From assembly GCA_903858085.1 (NCBI GenBank), contig CAIOHJ010000186.1, forward strand, positions 1 through 24,392: a stretch of 24,392 nt of DNA, given 5' to 3'. Below the pieces are notes generated by a model. It ran no database searches. It had not been told where the DNA came from and saw only the letters and a program-made list of their open reading frames with translations. Position 1 is the first letter of the stretch; the number at the start of each line of letters is the position of its first letter. Source of the stretch: an uncultured Chloroflexota bacterium (GTDB lineage Bacteria > Chloroflexota > Anaerolineae > Caldilineales > Caldilineaceae). Position numbers and translations under genes: made by a program. Below, one piece after another: positions 17,091 to 24,392 of the stretch.

Positions 17091-18311
17091 ATGACTACAT
17101 TTATGACATCGCCCAGCCTTCTGTTTACAAGTGAGTCCGTGACCGAAGGCCACCCGGACAAGATGTGCGACCAGATCAGCGACGCTGTACTCGACGCGAT
17201 TTTTGCCCAGGATCCCCAGGCGCGTGTGGCCTGCGAGACGGCCATCAAAACCGGCTTTGTGATCTGTCTGGGAGAAATCACGACCCATGCCCTGGTCAAC
17301 TACGACGACCTGGTACGGCAGGTCGTCAAGGAGATCGGCTTCGACCACAGCGACAAAGGGTTTGACGGCAACACCTGCGGTGTGCAAATTGCAGTTGCCG
17401 CACAAAGCCCGGACATCGCGCTGGGGGTCGATCAGGCCCAGGAATTCAAGAGCGGTTCGATGGACTCGAAGCGAGACGCCATCGAGGGAGTCGGTGCCGG
17501 CGACCAGGGGATGATGTTTGGCTTTGCCTGCGACGAGACGCCCACCTTGATGCCAATGCCGATCTATCTGGCCCACAAGCTGGCCCGTCGGCTGAGCGAG
17601 GTGCGCAAACAGGCCATTCTGCCCTGGCTGCGCCCCGACGGCAAGACCCAGGTCACTGTCGAATATGCCTACGGCAAACCCAAGCGTATTCATACCGTGC
17701 TGATCAGCACACAGCACGACCCTGAGATCACCCAGAGCGCGATCCGTCAGGCGCTGATCGAACATGTGATCGACCCGGTCTTGCCTGCAGCGCTGGTCGA
17801 CCGTGACCTGATCATCTACACCAATCCGACCGGTCGTTTTGTCGTGGGGGGGCCGATGGGAGACGCCGGGCTGACCGGCCGCAAAATTATCGTCGACACC
17901 TACGGGGGGATGGGCCGCCACGGCGGGGGCGCTTTTTCTGGCAAGGACTGCACCAAAGTCGACCGCAGCGCCGCCTACGCGGCCCGCTGGGTGGCCAAAA
18001 ACATCGTGGCCGCAGGGCTGGCCCAGCGCTGTGAAATCCAACTGGCCTACGCCATCGGTGTGGCCCAGCCGCTGAGCATCAACGTCGAAACCTTTGGCAC
18101 CGGTCGAATTGCCGACGCGCAGATCGCCAAGCTGATCGAACAGCATTTCGACCTGCGCCCGGGTGCCATCATTCGGGATCTCAACCTGCGGCGGCCCATC
18201 TACCGGCAGACAGCCGCCTACGGCCACTTTGGCCGCGACGACATTCAGTTGCCCTGGGAAGAGACGGGCCACGCCGACGCGCTGCGCGCCGCGGCAGGGC
18301 TGGGGAGCTGA
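17091..18311 (+). CDS. metK: S-adenosylmethionine synthetase (methionine adenosyltransferase)
   Basis: 406 residues from the ATG at 17091, after GCGGAGAA. MetK makes SAM from methionine and ATP. The TSESVTEGHPDK motif (13-24), the GAGDQGMMFGFA ATP-binding block, the GDAGLTGRKIIVDTYGG block and the FSGKDCTKVDRSAAYAAR loop are all intact, with normal length. It is the last gene of the SAM-cycle cluster, directly behind ahcY, so SAM production and SAH removal are co-expressed. The stop codon lies inside the first copy of a 13-bp tandem duplication. Confidence 0.97.
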   Translation: MTTFMTSPSLLFTSESVTEGHPDKMCDQISDAVLDAIFAQDPQARVACETAIKTGFVICLGEITTHALVNYDDLVRQVVKEIGFDHSDKGFDGNTCGVQIAVAAQSPDIALGVDQAQEFKSGSMDSKRDAIEGVGAGDQGMMFGFACDETPTLMPMPIYLAHKLARRLSEVRKQAILPWLRPDGKTQVTVEYAYGKPKRIHTVLISTQHDPEITQSAIRQALIEHVIDPVLPAALVDRDLIIYTNPTGRFVVGGPMGDAGLTGRKIIVDTYGGMGRHGGGAFSGKDCTKVDRSAAYAARWVAKNIVAAGLAQRCEIQLAYAIGVAQPLSINVETFGTGRIADAQIAKLIEQHFDLRPGAIIRDLNLRRPIYRQTAAYGHFGRDDIQLPWEETGHADALRAAAGLGS

Positions 18312-18325
18312 ACTGGGGAGCTGAA
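18300..18325 (+). repeat. 13-bp tandem duplication spanning the metK stop codon
   Basis: CTGGGGAGCTGAA occurs twice in direct succession (18300-18312 and 18313-18325), and a further CTGG follows. The first copy holds the last two codons and the TGA of metK. The pattern fits replication slippage. Confidence 0.9.
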
Positions 18326-18327
18326 CT

Positions 18328-18384
18328 GGCAATGTGGGTGCGTTTGGGGAGAGACCTCCTCCAAAACGCACCCACGTGCTTGCC
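18328..18384. terminator. Strong bidirectional terminator between metK and the DUF368 gene
   Basis: GTGGGTGCGTTT (18334-18345) and its exact complement (18364-18375) form a 12-bp stem. An inner GGGGAG/CTCC pairing lies in the loop and an outer GGCAA/TTGCC pairing (18328-18332 with 18380-18384) extends it. It sits between two convergent stops (18311 and 18392) and works in either direction. There is no long U-tract. Confidence 0.7.
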
Positions 18385-18391
18385 GTTCAGT

Positions 18392-19363
18392 TCAGCGGCG
18401 TCGGGTGGCGATCCATTCGACGCCGAAGAGCACGACGATCCCGAGCAGCGCCGCGCCCACAGCCCAGAGCACCTCGGGATTCACGCTGCCGTTAAGCAAA
18501 AAACTGGGCAGAAAATTGCGCTCGACCAACGGCACCACATCTCCGTGCCGATCCACCATCGTCTCGACCACCTCTTTCCAGGGCCAGACCTTGCGCAGGC
18601 TGCCGATCATCAGCCCGATCAAGGCCGCCACGGTGAGGTCGTGGTAGCGGCGAAAGAGCCAGGTCAGGATCTGTGCAAAGCTGACCAGGCCGACCCCCAT
18701 CCCGATTCCCCCGAGGGCCAGGCTGGCCAGGTCGCGGGTGTTGATGGCGTTGATAAAAAATTGATACTTGCCCAGCAATACCAGAATGAACGACCCCGAA
18801 ATTCCTGGCAGAATCATCGCACAGATCGCCACAGCTCCGCTGAGAACCAAAAACCACCCGTCGTCAGGCGTCTGCACCGGCACCAGACCGACCAGCCAGT
18901 AGGCACCCACTGTGCCCAGCAGCAGCGCCACCCACCGGCTGGCCGCCCATTGTTTGACCCTCGGCACGACCAGCACGATCGACGCCACCACCAGCCCGAA
19001 GAAGAAACTCCAGATCAACACCGGCTGGTTCACCAGCAGCCATTCGATGGCTGGGGCGAGCGTCACGATCGCGGCGAGGATCCCGCTTCCCAGCACCACC
19101 AGAAAAGGCAGGTTGATCAGGCGAGAGGCCTCCCCCCAGCGCAGCTGCAGCAGCGCCCGCCAGACCACGGGCCGGCCCACCATGCGGATGCTGCCAAGCA
19201 GCTCCTCGTAGATGCCGACGATAAAGGCGATTGTCCCTCCCGAGACCCCAGGCACCACATCGGCGCTCCCCATGGCCAGACCGGCCAGCAGGATGCTCAG
19301 ATAGTCGCGCGGGTGGGTGCGCTGCTTGATAAAATCGGGGAGGACAGGCGGTTTTGGTCGCAT
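18392..19363 (-). CDS. DUF368 polyprenyl-phosphate transporter (PopT type)
   Basis: 323 residues from the ATG at 19363, with AAAGGG just upstream; a GTG seven codons earlier is less likely. DUF368 proteins have been shown in other bacteria to recycle undecaprenyl phosphate across the membrane for cell-wall synthesis. The two signature half-repeats are clear: GSADVVPGVSGGTIAFIVGIY (32-52, split here by the PGVSGGT core at 38-44) and ILPGISGSFILVLLGKY (PGISGS at 186-191). About eight or more membrane segments are present. Length is near the family norm of about 270-320. It follows the MFS gene on the same strand with a 33-bp gap, so the two may be co-transcribed. Direction and lipid specificity are inferred from the family. 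Confidence 0.88.
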   Translation of the reverse strand: MRPKPPVLPDFIKQRTHPRDYLSILLAGLAMGSADVVPGVSGGTIAFIVGIYEELLGSIRMVGRPVVWRALLQLRWGEASRLINLPFLVVLGSGILAAIVTLAPAIEWLLVNQPVLIWSFFFGLVVASIVLVVPRVKQWAASRWVALLLGTVGAYWLVGLVPVQTPDDGWFLVLSGAVAICAMILPGISGSFILVLLGKYQFFINAINTRDLASLALGGIGMGVGLVSFAQILTWLFRRYHDLTVAALIGLMIGSLRKVWPWKEVVETMVDRHGDVVPLVERNFLPSFLLNGSVNPEVLWAVGAALLGIVVLFGVEWIATRRR

Positions 19364-19396
19364 AAAACCCTTTCTTTGTTGCACAGAAAAGTTGGT

Positions 19397-20719
19397 TCAG
19401 GGGGAAGCCTGGTTGTGGTCTGGCAGGTCGTCTACCCGACGGATCGCCGGGATGGCATAGCCTACAGCGCCGGCGGAGATCCCCAGCAGCCCCGCCAGGA
19501 CGACCAGGACCCCGATACCGGCGCCGGGCCCGGTGCCGAACAGGGGGCCGAGCAGCTCGCCGAGTCCCCCCTGCATGGCGGGCTCAAAGACAGAGTCGGC
19601 CAGCAGGCCAGCCAGCAAAAGGCCCGGCGGGCCGCTGAGCTGGGCGATCAGCCGGCGCGCTGCAAAGACCCGCCCTTGCACGTCGGGAGCGACCTTGGAC
19701 TGCCAGAGCGCCTGGTTGGAGCCATTGATCAGCGGGATAAAAAAGGCGGCCAGAAACGCCCCGGCGGCCCAGATCCAGAGTCCCTGGCCGAGCCCAAGTG
19801 GCACGATGCCCAGCAGGCTGCTACCGATGAATCCAAGCAACACGCCGTGAATCCGTCGTTTGGGCCCGCCCCAGACCGACATCAGCAGCCCGCCCGCCAA
19901 CCCGCCAAGCCCCAACGCCGATTGTACTGTACCCAGCTGCAGTTCACTGTTTTGTGTGCGGGCCAGCACCAGCGGAGCCACCAGCACCATTGCCGACGAG
20001 TCGAAAAAATTGCTGATGGCAAATGTGAGCTGCACCCCCAGCAGCCCCTTGCGCTCCCAGATGTAGCGAAAGCCGTAGAAGGACTCTGCCCACAGCCCGC
20101 CCGCTGCAGCCCTGCCCTCCTCTGAACGCCCAGGCTGGGGCACCGTCACCAGCAACACGACGGCTACCGCCAGCACAAAGGTGACGACATCGATCGCCAT
20201 CACCCCACGGAGCCCGATCCAGGCCAGGAGGATACCGGCCAGCAGCGGCGCTGCAATTCCGGTCGCCGCCTCGGTGAGCGCAACCAGCCCATTGGCGCGG
20301 CCGTAGTGCTGTTGGGGGACCATCAGACTCATGGCCGCTGAGAAGGCTGGGAATTGAAAGGCCTCGAAGATACCGGCAATGGCATTGGCGACGTACAGGT
20401 GCCAGATTTGAAGTTCACCGGCGTTGTAAAGCAGCAGGAGCGCAACGGTGGCCAGCCCGGCAGCCAGATCGCTCAGGATCAGAACCAGTTTGCGATTCCA
20501 GCGGTCGACCAGCGCACCGGCCAGCGGGCTGAAAAGAACGGTCGGAGCAAAGGCAAAAAAACCGACCAACGCCAGCGCCGTGGCCTGTCCAGTTTCTTGA
20601 AAAGCCCAGATGGTCAGGGCGAAGCGTGTCATCCCTGAGGCCAGGAGAGAGACAAACTGGCCAGCCCAGATCCAGCTGAAGGCAGCCATCCCCGCAGGGG
20701 GCTGCATCGGTCGTTGCAT
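19397..20719 (-). CDS. Major facilitator superfamily exporter (MFS_3/EntS-like)
   Basis: 440 residues from the ATG at 20719, with AGGAAAG upstream. The frame is open much further (to 21172) but that part overlaps the ferredoxin gene and is not homologous. About 12 hydrophobic segments are present. The family motif A appears as LAGALVDRWNRKLVLILSD (D-R-x-x-RK) after segment 2, and the second-half counterpart is the segment around GGPKRRIHG. The group contains siderophore and drug exporters such as EntS and macrolide efflux proteins; the substrate here is unknown. Its start region faces the ferredoxin gene across a shared 195-bp divergent region. Confidence 0.88.
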   Translation of the reverse strand: MQRPMQPPAGMAAFSWIWAGQFVSLLASGMTRFALTIWAFQETGQATALALVGFFAFAPTVLFSPLAGALVDRWNRKLVLILSDLAAGLATVALLLLYNAGELQIWHLYVANAIAGIFEAFQFPAFSAAMSLMVPQQHYGRANGLVALTEAATGIAAPLLAGILLAWIGLRGVMAIDVVTFVLAVAVVLLVTVPQPGRSEEGRAAAGGLWAESFYGFRYIWERKGLLGVQLTFAISNFFDSSAMVLVAPLVLARTQNSELQLGTVQSALGLGGLAGGLLMSVWGGPKRRIHGVLLGFIGSSLLGIVPLGLGQGLWIWAAGAFLAAFFIPLINGSNQALWQSKVAPDVQGRVFAARRLIAQLSGPPGLLLAGLLADSVFEPAMQGGLGELLGPLFGTGPGAGIGVLVVLAGLLGISAGAVGYAIPAIRRVDDLPDHNQASP

Positions 20720-20914
20720 GCGGTCTTTCCTGCTCTTGCCAGCCTGTACGCCCCCAGAGATCCTGGGTGAATTGCCGGCCAAATGTAAACGATCATACAA
20801 CGATCGGGCAGAATTCGGTGAAAGATGAAATGGACCAATTCGAAGTTTACTCTGGCCACTCTGCTGGGCGCCGAGCCTGCGGCTGTCTGGCCCAAACAAA
20901 ATGAGGGGATTGCA
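20720..20914. promoter_or_regulatory. Divergent regulatory region of the MFS exporter and ferredoxin genes
   Basis: For the minus strand, TATGAT (20797-20792) is a good -10 with no clear -35 and predicts a leader of about 65 nt for the MFS gene. It is flanked by an inverted pair CGATC (20790-20794) and GATCG (20802-20806) that would cover the -10. For the + strand no convincing promoter was found; a frame from 20825 joins the ferredoxin frame but the ferredoxin start at 20915 is better supported. Confidence 0.35.
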
Positions 20915-21274
20915 ATGCCAACAGTGCGTGTTGAAAACTATGGAGCCTTTGAGGTGCCGGCAGGGAAGCGGCTGGTGCTGGCACTGGTCGACGAGGCCGG
21001 GGTTGACCAGCTGCATGCGTGTGGGGGCAACAGCCGCTGCACGACCTGTCGGGTAGAATTTTTGGCGGGCGAACCGACCACCATGACGGCCGCAGAAAAA
21101 AGCAAACTGGCGGAGCGCGGGTTGAGTGGGGTGCGCCTTTCCTGCCAGATTGTCTGCGAACAGGACATGCATGTGCGTGCCATCAGCCGGCTGGAAGGCA
21201 GCGGACGCCCGGATCCGGGCACCCGGCCTGCCCCAACACTCCAGCCAGAACCGGTCTGGGTCGACCCTGCCTGA
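20915..21274 (+). CDS. 2Fe-2S ferredoxin
   Basis: 119 residues from the ATG at 20915, with AGGGGA 5 bp upstream; a longer frame from 20825 has no homology in its added 30 residues. This is a small plant-type ferredoxin for one-electron transfer. The cluster ligands are Cys36, Cys42 and Cys45 in HACGGNSRCTTC, plus Cys77 in RLSCQ. EFLAGEPTTMTAAEK and the LSCQIVCEQDM end match adrenodoxin/Isc-like and stand-alone bacterial ferredoxins. A Pro-rich tail of about 25 residues follows the domain. Its redox partner is not indicated; the oxygen-respiration genes next door are convergent, with an 8-bp gap between stops, so they are not in one operon. Confidence 0.92.
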   Translation: MPTVRVENYGAFEVPAGKRLVLALVDEAGVDQLHACGGNSRCTTCRVEFLAGEPTTMTAAEKSKLAERGLSGVRLSCQIVCEQDMHVRAISRLEGSGRPDPGTRPAPTLQPEPVWVDPA

Positions 21275-21282
21275 GCCCGCAG

Positions 21283-22254
21283 CTACCCGAGCCGCCAGAC
21301 AAAATCGATGGCGCCGGACGGCACGTTGTAAAACAGGCGGTCCAGCCCCATCGCCAAAAAGAGCAAGGCCAAAAAGAGCAGGCTGAATTTGTACAGACGC
21401 CAGATGTAAGTGTTGCTGGGGCGGCGCCAGATGTCAATGGCCTGCCACACAAAGATGCTGTTGAGCAACAGGGCCAGCAGCAGGTAGAGGGGCCCCAGCA
21501 ACGACAAAAAGACCGGCAGTACGCTGGCCAGCAGCAGCAGCAGAGCATAGAGCACGATTTGCCGGTGGGTCTCACGTTCCCCGACGACCACCGGCAGCAT
21601 CGGCACCCCAGCAGAACGGTACTCCTTCTGGCGCATCAGCGCCAGCGCCCAAAAATGGGGTGGGGTCCAATAAAACACGATGGCGACCATCAACAAGGGC
21701 AGCAGCGAAATCTCATTGGCGACTGCTGCCCAGCCGACCAGCGGCGGCACTGCCCCAGCCAGCCCCCCAACCACGATGTTCTGCGTGCTCGTCCGTTTGA
21801 GCAGAAGTGTGTAGACAAAGACATAAAACAGCAGGCCAGACAATGCGATCGTTGCGGCCAGCAGGTTGACCTGCCACCACAAGATCCCGAAGCTGGCAGC
21901 TCCCAACAGACCGCCGAAGGTAAGCACCTGGGCTGGCCGCATGCGCCCATCCGGCAGGGGGCGCAGCCGCGTGCGCACCATCACATGGTCGATATCTCGG
22001 TCGACAAACTGGTTGAGGGCATTGGCCCCCCCCGCCGCCAAAAAACCGCCGACCATCGTCCATAGGATCAGCCAGCCGCTGGGTGCGGAAGGGCCAGCCA
22101 GAAACATCGGGACCAAGGTGATGACCAACAAAAGCAGGATGATGCGCGGCTTGGTCAGCATCACATAGTCGTTGACAGCCAGCCGAAGCCGGGCTGGCGC
22201 GCGCTTCGGTTCGGTTTCGACAGGGGGGGATTTGACACTCGTACTTTTTAACAT
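21283..22254 (-). CDS. ctaB: Protoheme IX farnesyltransferase (heme O synthase)
   Basis: 323 residues from the ATG at 22254; a GTG at 22290 in the same frame is a less likely start. This UbiA-family membrane prenyltransferase adds the farnesyl chain to heme B to give heme O, the precursor of heme A for oxygen reductases. The first Asp-rich motif NQFVDRDID (N81, D85, D89) is followed by R-x-RPLPDGRM. The second conserved loop is YWTPPHFWALALMRQKEYRSAGVPMLPVV. About eight to nine membrane segments are present. It is the last gene of the oxidase-assembly run ctaG, FixH/YtkA-like, SURF1, ctaB, 47 bp after the SURF1 stop. Confidence 0.95.
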   Translation of the reverse strand: MLKSTSVKSPPVETEPKRAPARLRLAVNDYVMLTKPRIILLLLVITLVPMFLAGPSAPSGWLILWTMVGGFLAAGGANALNQFVDRDIDHVMVRTRLRPLPDGRMRPAQVLTFGGLLGAASFGILWWQVNLLAATIALSGLLFYVFVYTLLLKRTSTQNIVVGGLAGAVPPLVGWAAVANEISLLPLLMVAIVFYWTPPHFWALALMRQKEYRSAGVPMLPVVVGERETHRQIVLYALLLLLASVLPVFLSLLGPLYLLLALLLNSIFVWQAIDIWRRPSNTYIWRLYKFSLLFLALLFLAMGLDRLFYNVPSGAIDFVWRLG

Positions 22255-22301
22255 GGCTCTTTGTGTTTCACCGCTTTGTTGCGTCGGCACGCCTGGCGCG
22301 T

Positions 22302-23129
22302 CTAGGCCAGTGCAGGGCTCTGTGGGTCCGCCGACTCACCGTCGTCGGCAGTCGGGCGTGGGGGGGGCGGGGCTGCCGTAAGCCGCCGTTCGCGAAATCG
22401 TACCAGCATTATATAGCCAAAGCCTGTGATGACAGCAAACGAAAACCACTGCACGGCGTAGCCCAGGTGGGTGCTGGAGTCCAGTGCTGTGGGCTCTTCG
22501 CGAATGGGCAGGCGGTCGGGCGGGCGGGCCGGCTCGGGCAACTGCTGGAGCCAGACCGGCTCCAGTTGATAGGGCATCTGCTGCTGGATGGCAGGGATGT
22601 CGATCCGGTACCATTCAGCCTGTGGGGTGGATGGCTCTGCCCCCGGGGTTTCTGCCCCCGAGGTTTCTGCCCCCGGTCTGCTTTGAGAGGGGCGCAACAG
22701 CCCCAGCAGCGGTGCCCCTGCAGGCTCTTCAAGCTCGGGCCAGAACTGGGGGGCGCTGCGGTCGAGTGGAACCCAGCCGCGCGCCACCAGCACTGCCCGG
22801 TTTTCTGCCAGCACAAAGGGAGTGACCAGCACAATTCCGACTGCGTCCCGATAGACCTGGCTTTTGAGCACGATCTGGTGGGCGTAGTCGAAGGCGCCGG
22901 TAGCCGTGACCCGCCGGTATTCCAGGCCCTCCAACGCAGCGGGCAGCGCCTCCTGGCTGAGGTTGAAGGGCTCCTGATGCCAGCGTGTCGACAACGTGGT
23001 GTTGTACGCCCGCTTCTGTTCCAGCCGATCCAGCTGCCAGAAGCCCAGCCGGACAAAGAGTGCCATCATCAGCACAACAGCGACTGTCCACAAAATCCAT
23101 TGGCGGCTGAACAGTTTGCGTAGGTACAT
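22302..23129 (-). CDS. SURF1 family cytochrome oxidase assembly protein
   Basis: 275 residues from the ATG at 23129, with AGGAG 5 bp upstream; the longer open frame to 23246 lies in the neighbour gene and is rejected. SURF1 helps insert heme A into subunit I of cytochrome c oxidase. It has the two-helix layout of the family: an N-terminal membrane helix followed by RLGFWQLDRLEQKRAYN (residues about 27-43), and a C-terminal helix entered by THLGYAVQWFSFAVITGFGY, which includes the conserved His. The loop between them carries a low-complexity insert (GAETS, GAETP, GAEPS) coded by a 15-bp tandem repeat. It is 11 bp from the FixH/YtkA-like stop, which supports one operon. Confidence 0.92.
   Translation of the reverse strand: MYLRKLFSRQWILWTVAVVLMMALFVRLGFWQLDRLEQKRAYNTTLSTRWHQEPFNLSQEALPAALEGLEYRRVTATGAFDYAHQIVLKSQVYRDAVGIVLVTPFVLAENRAVLVARGWVPLDRSAPQFWPELEEPAGAPLLGLLRPSQSRPGAETSGAETPGAEPSTPQAEWYRIDIPAIQQQMPYQLEPVWLQQLPEPARPPDRLPIREEPTALDSSTHLGYAVQWFSFAVITGFGYIMLVRFRERRLTAAPPPPRPTADDGESADPQSPALA
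22636..22675. repeat. 15-bp tandem repeat inside the SURF1 gene
   Basis: About 2.7 copies of TCTGCCCCCGGGGTT at 22636-22650, 22651-22665 (one change) and 22666-22675. It is in frame and gives GAETP-like repeats in the extracytoplasmic loop of SURF1. Confidence 0.85.
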
Positions 23130-23140
23130 GGGGCTCCTGT

Positions 23141-23700
23141 CTAGTGGGGCGCCGGCCTGACACCGGCGACTTTTGCTGCACGGGAAGGGCGACGTGTACC
23201 CAGAATACCGGCCAGGGCCAGCAAGGCCACAGCCGCACCGATCCAAAGCGGCCAGTTGACGGCAGCAGCCGGCTCGGCGTGCACCGCAAAGGAGACCGCC
23301 CCCTTGCCTGCTTCGCCTTCGACCTGGACGGAGACCTCCCAGAGACCCGCAGCGGGCAAGGGGTGGTCGGCCTCGTAGAAACCCGTGGCGACTGCGCTGA
23401 CCGGCGTCGCAGCCAGTTCCACCCGTTGTGCTGACCCGTCGGCAGCTGCCAGCTCCACGCGCACCGCTGCCCCGGTCACCGGAAAGGTCTGGCCTTGGTC
23501 GTCGACGCGTGTGACAGCCACCGTGATGTGGGCGGCACTCTCTGCCCGCCAGGGGTCAGGGCTGGTCCAGGCAAACAAGCGGTAAGGGCCAGCTGGCAGA
23601 TCGGCGATCTGGGGGGTGCCGCCTCCGTGTGCCGTTGCCAGGCTGGGTATGCAGCAGATCGCTGCTGCCAGCACGCCCCTGGCGAGCCACTTTAGCCGGT

Positions 23701-23704
<4 letters not shown>
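23141..23704 (-). CDS. FixH/YtkA-like membrane-anchored protein of the oxidase assembly operon
   Basis: 187 residues from the ATG at 23704, which overlaps the ctaG stop by 4 bp (ATGA). A signal peptide (basic start, hydrophobic about 10-24, likely cleavage after ATA) leads to an extracytoplasmic beta domain: GPYRLFAWTSPDPW, then GFYEADHPLPAAGLWEVSVQVEGEAGKGAVSFAV. That pattern (A-PLP-x-G-W-V-V-V-G) is typical of FixH/YtkA-type and CopC-like beta sandwiches linked to copper or oxidase assembly. A C-terminal membrane helix (about 150-170) with a basic tail anchors it. Metal binding is not shown by clear motifs, though a His sits at the mature N-terminus (AHGGG). Function is inferred from the neighbours ctaG and SURF1. 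Confidence 0.75.

Positions 23705-24392
<688 letters not shown>

Noticed and set aside
18332..20125. 597-codon open frame on the + strand opposite the DUF368 and MFS genes
   Set aside because: It crosses two convincing minus-strand membrane-protein genes and a terminator, and is His/Gln/Pro-rich without homology.

Overview
The window is about 24.4 kb of GC-rich bacterial chromosome, densely packed, with many 1-4 bp start/stop overlaps (ATGA, TGATG). The gene content points to an aerobic member of the Chloroflexota (Caldilineae/Anaerolineae-like): TrmFO, a short 'thermophile-type' SAH hydrolase, a CtaG/SURF1/heme O synthase set and large secreted modular proteins. This placement is inference from gene content and protein style; no rRNA or marker phylogeny is available here. 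No tRNA, rRNA, CRISPR array, insertion sequence or phage gene was seen.

Layout. (1) 1-202: 3' end of a + strand gene carrying 12-bp tandem repeats, closed by a perfect 32-bp palindrome. (2) 335-9198: a minus-strand run, probably one operon in its upstream part. It reads from 9198 leftwards: a degenerate PrsW-like membrane protein, a single-pass membrane-anchored protein, a secreted trypsin-like protease, TrmFO, a polar amino-acid ABC permease, and then (after a 140-bp gap) a 1023-residue secreted META-domain protein built of three CCP-containing repeats. (3) 9274-10594: RNase D with two HRDC domains, with its own good promoter. (4) 10767-11771: a GT2 glycosyltransferase on the minus strand. 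(5) 11884-18311: a + strand S-adenosylmethionine-cycle cluster: mtnA, a LOG-family phosphoribohydrolase, a PfkB (adenosine kinase-like) kinase, a GNAT acetyltransferase, ahcY and metK. It starts with a strong extended -10 promoter and a ~220-nt structured leader that ends in an intrinsic terminator just before mtnA. (6) 18392-20719: a DUF368 (PopT-type) lipid transporter and an MFS exporter on the minus strand. (7) 20915-21274: a 2Fe-2S ferredoxin. (8) 21283-24392: a minus-strand cytochrome oxidase assembly operon, ctaG (cut by the window edge), a FixH/YtkA-like protein, SURF1 and ctaB.

How it fits together. MetK makes SAM, AhcY clears SAH to homocysteine and adenosine, the PfkB kinase can turn adenosine into AMP, LOG can release free base and ribose 5-phosphate from an AMP-type nucleotide, and MtnA belongs to methylthioadenosine salvage. 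The set looks like a dedicated SAM by-product recycling unit. The most interesting unexplained element is the leader ahead of mtnA. It has two hairpins of the same geometry, a long-range helix, a mid-leader hairpin with a U6 tract, and a terminator whose 5' arm overlaps a perfect 7-nt complement inside that mid-leader hairpin. This is the layout of a transcription attenuator or riboswitch, and I could not assign it to a riboswitch class I know.
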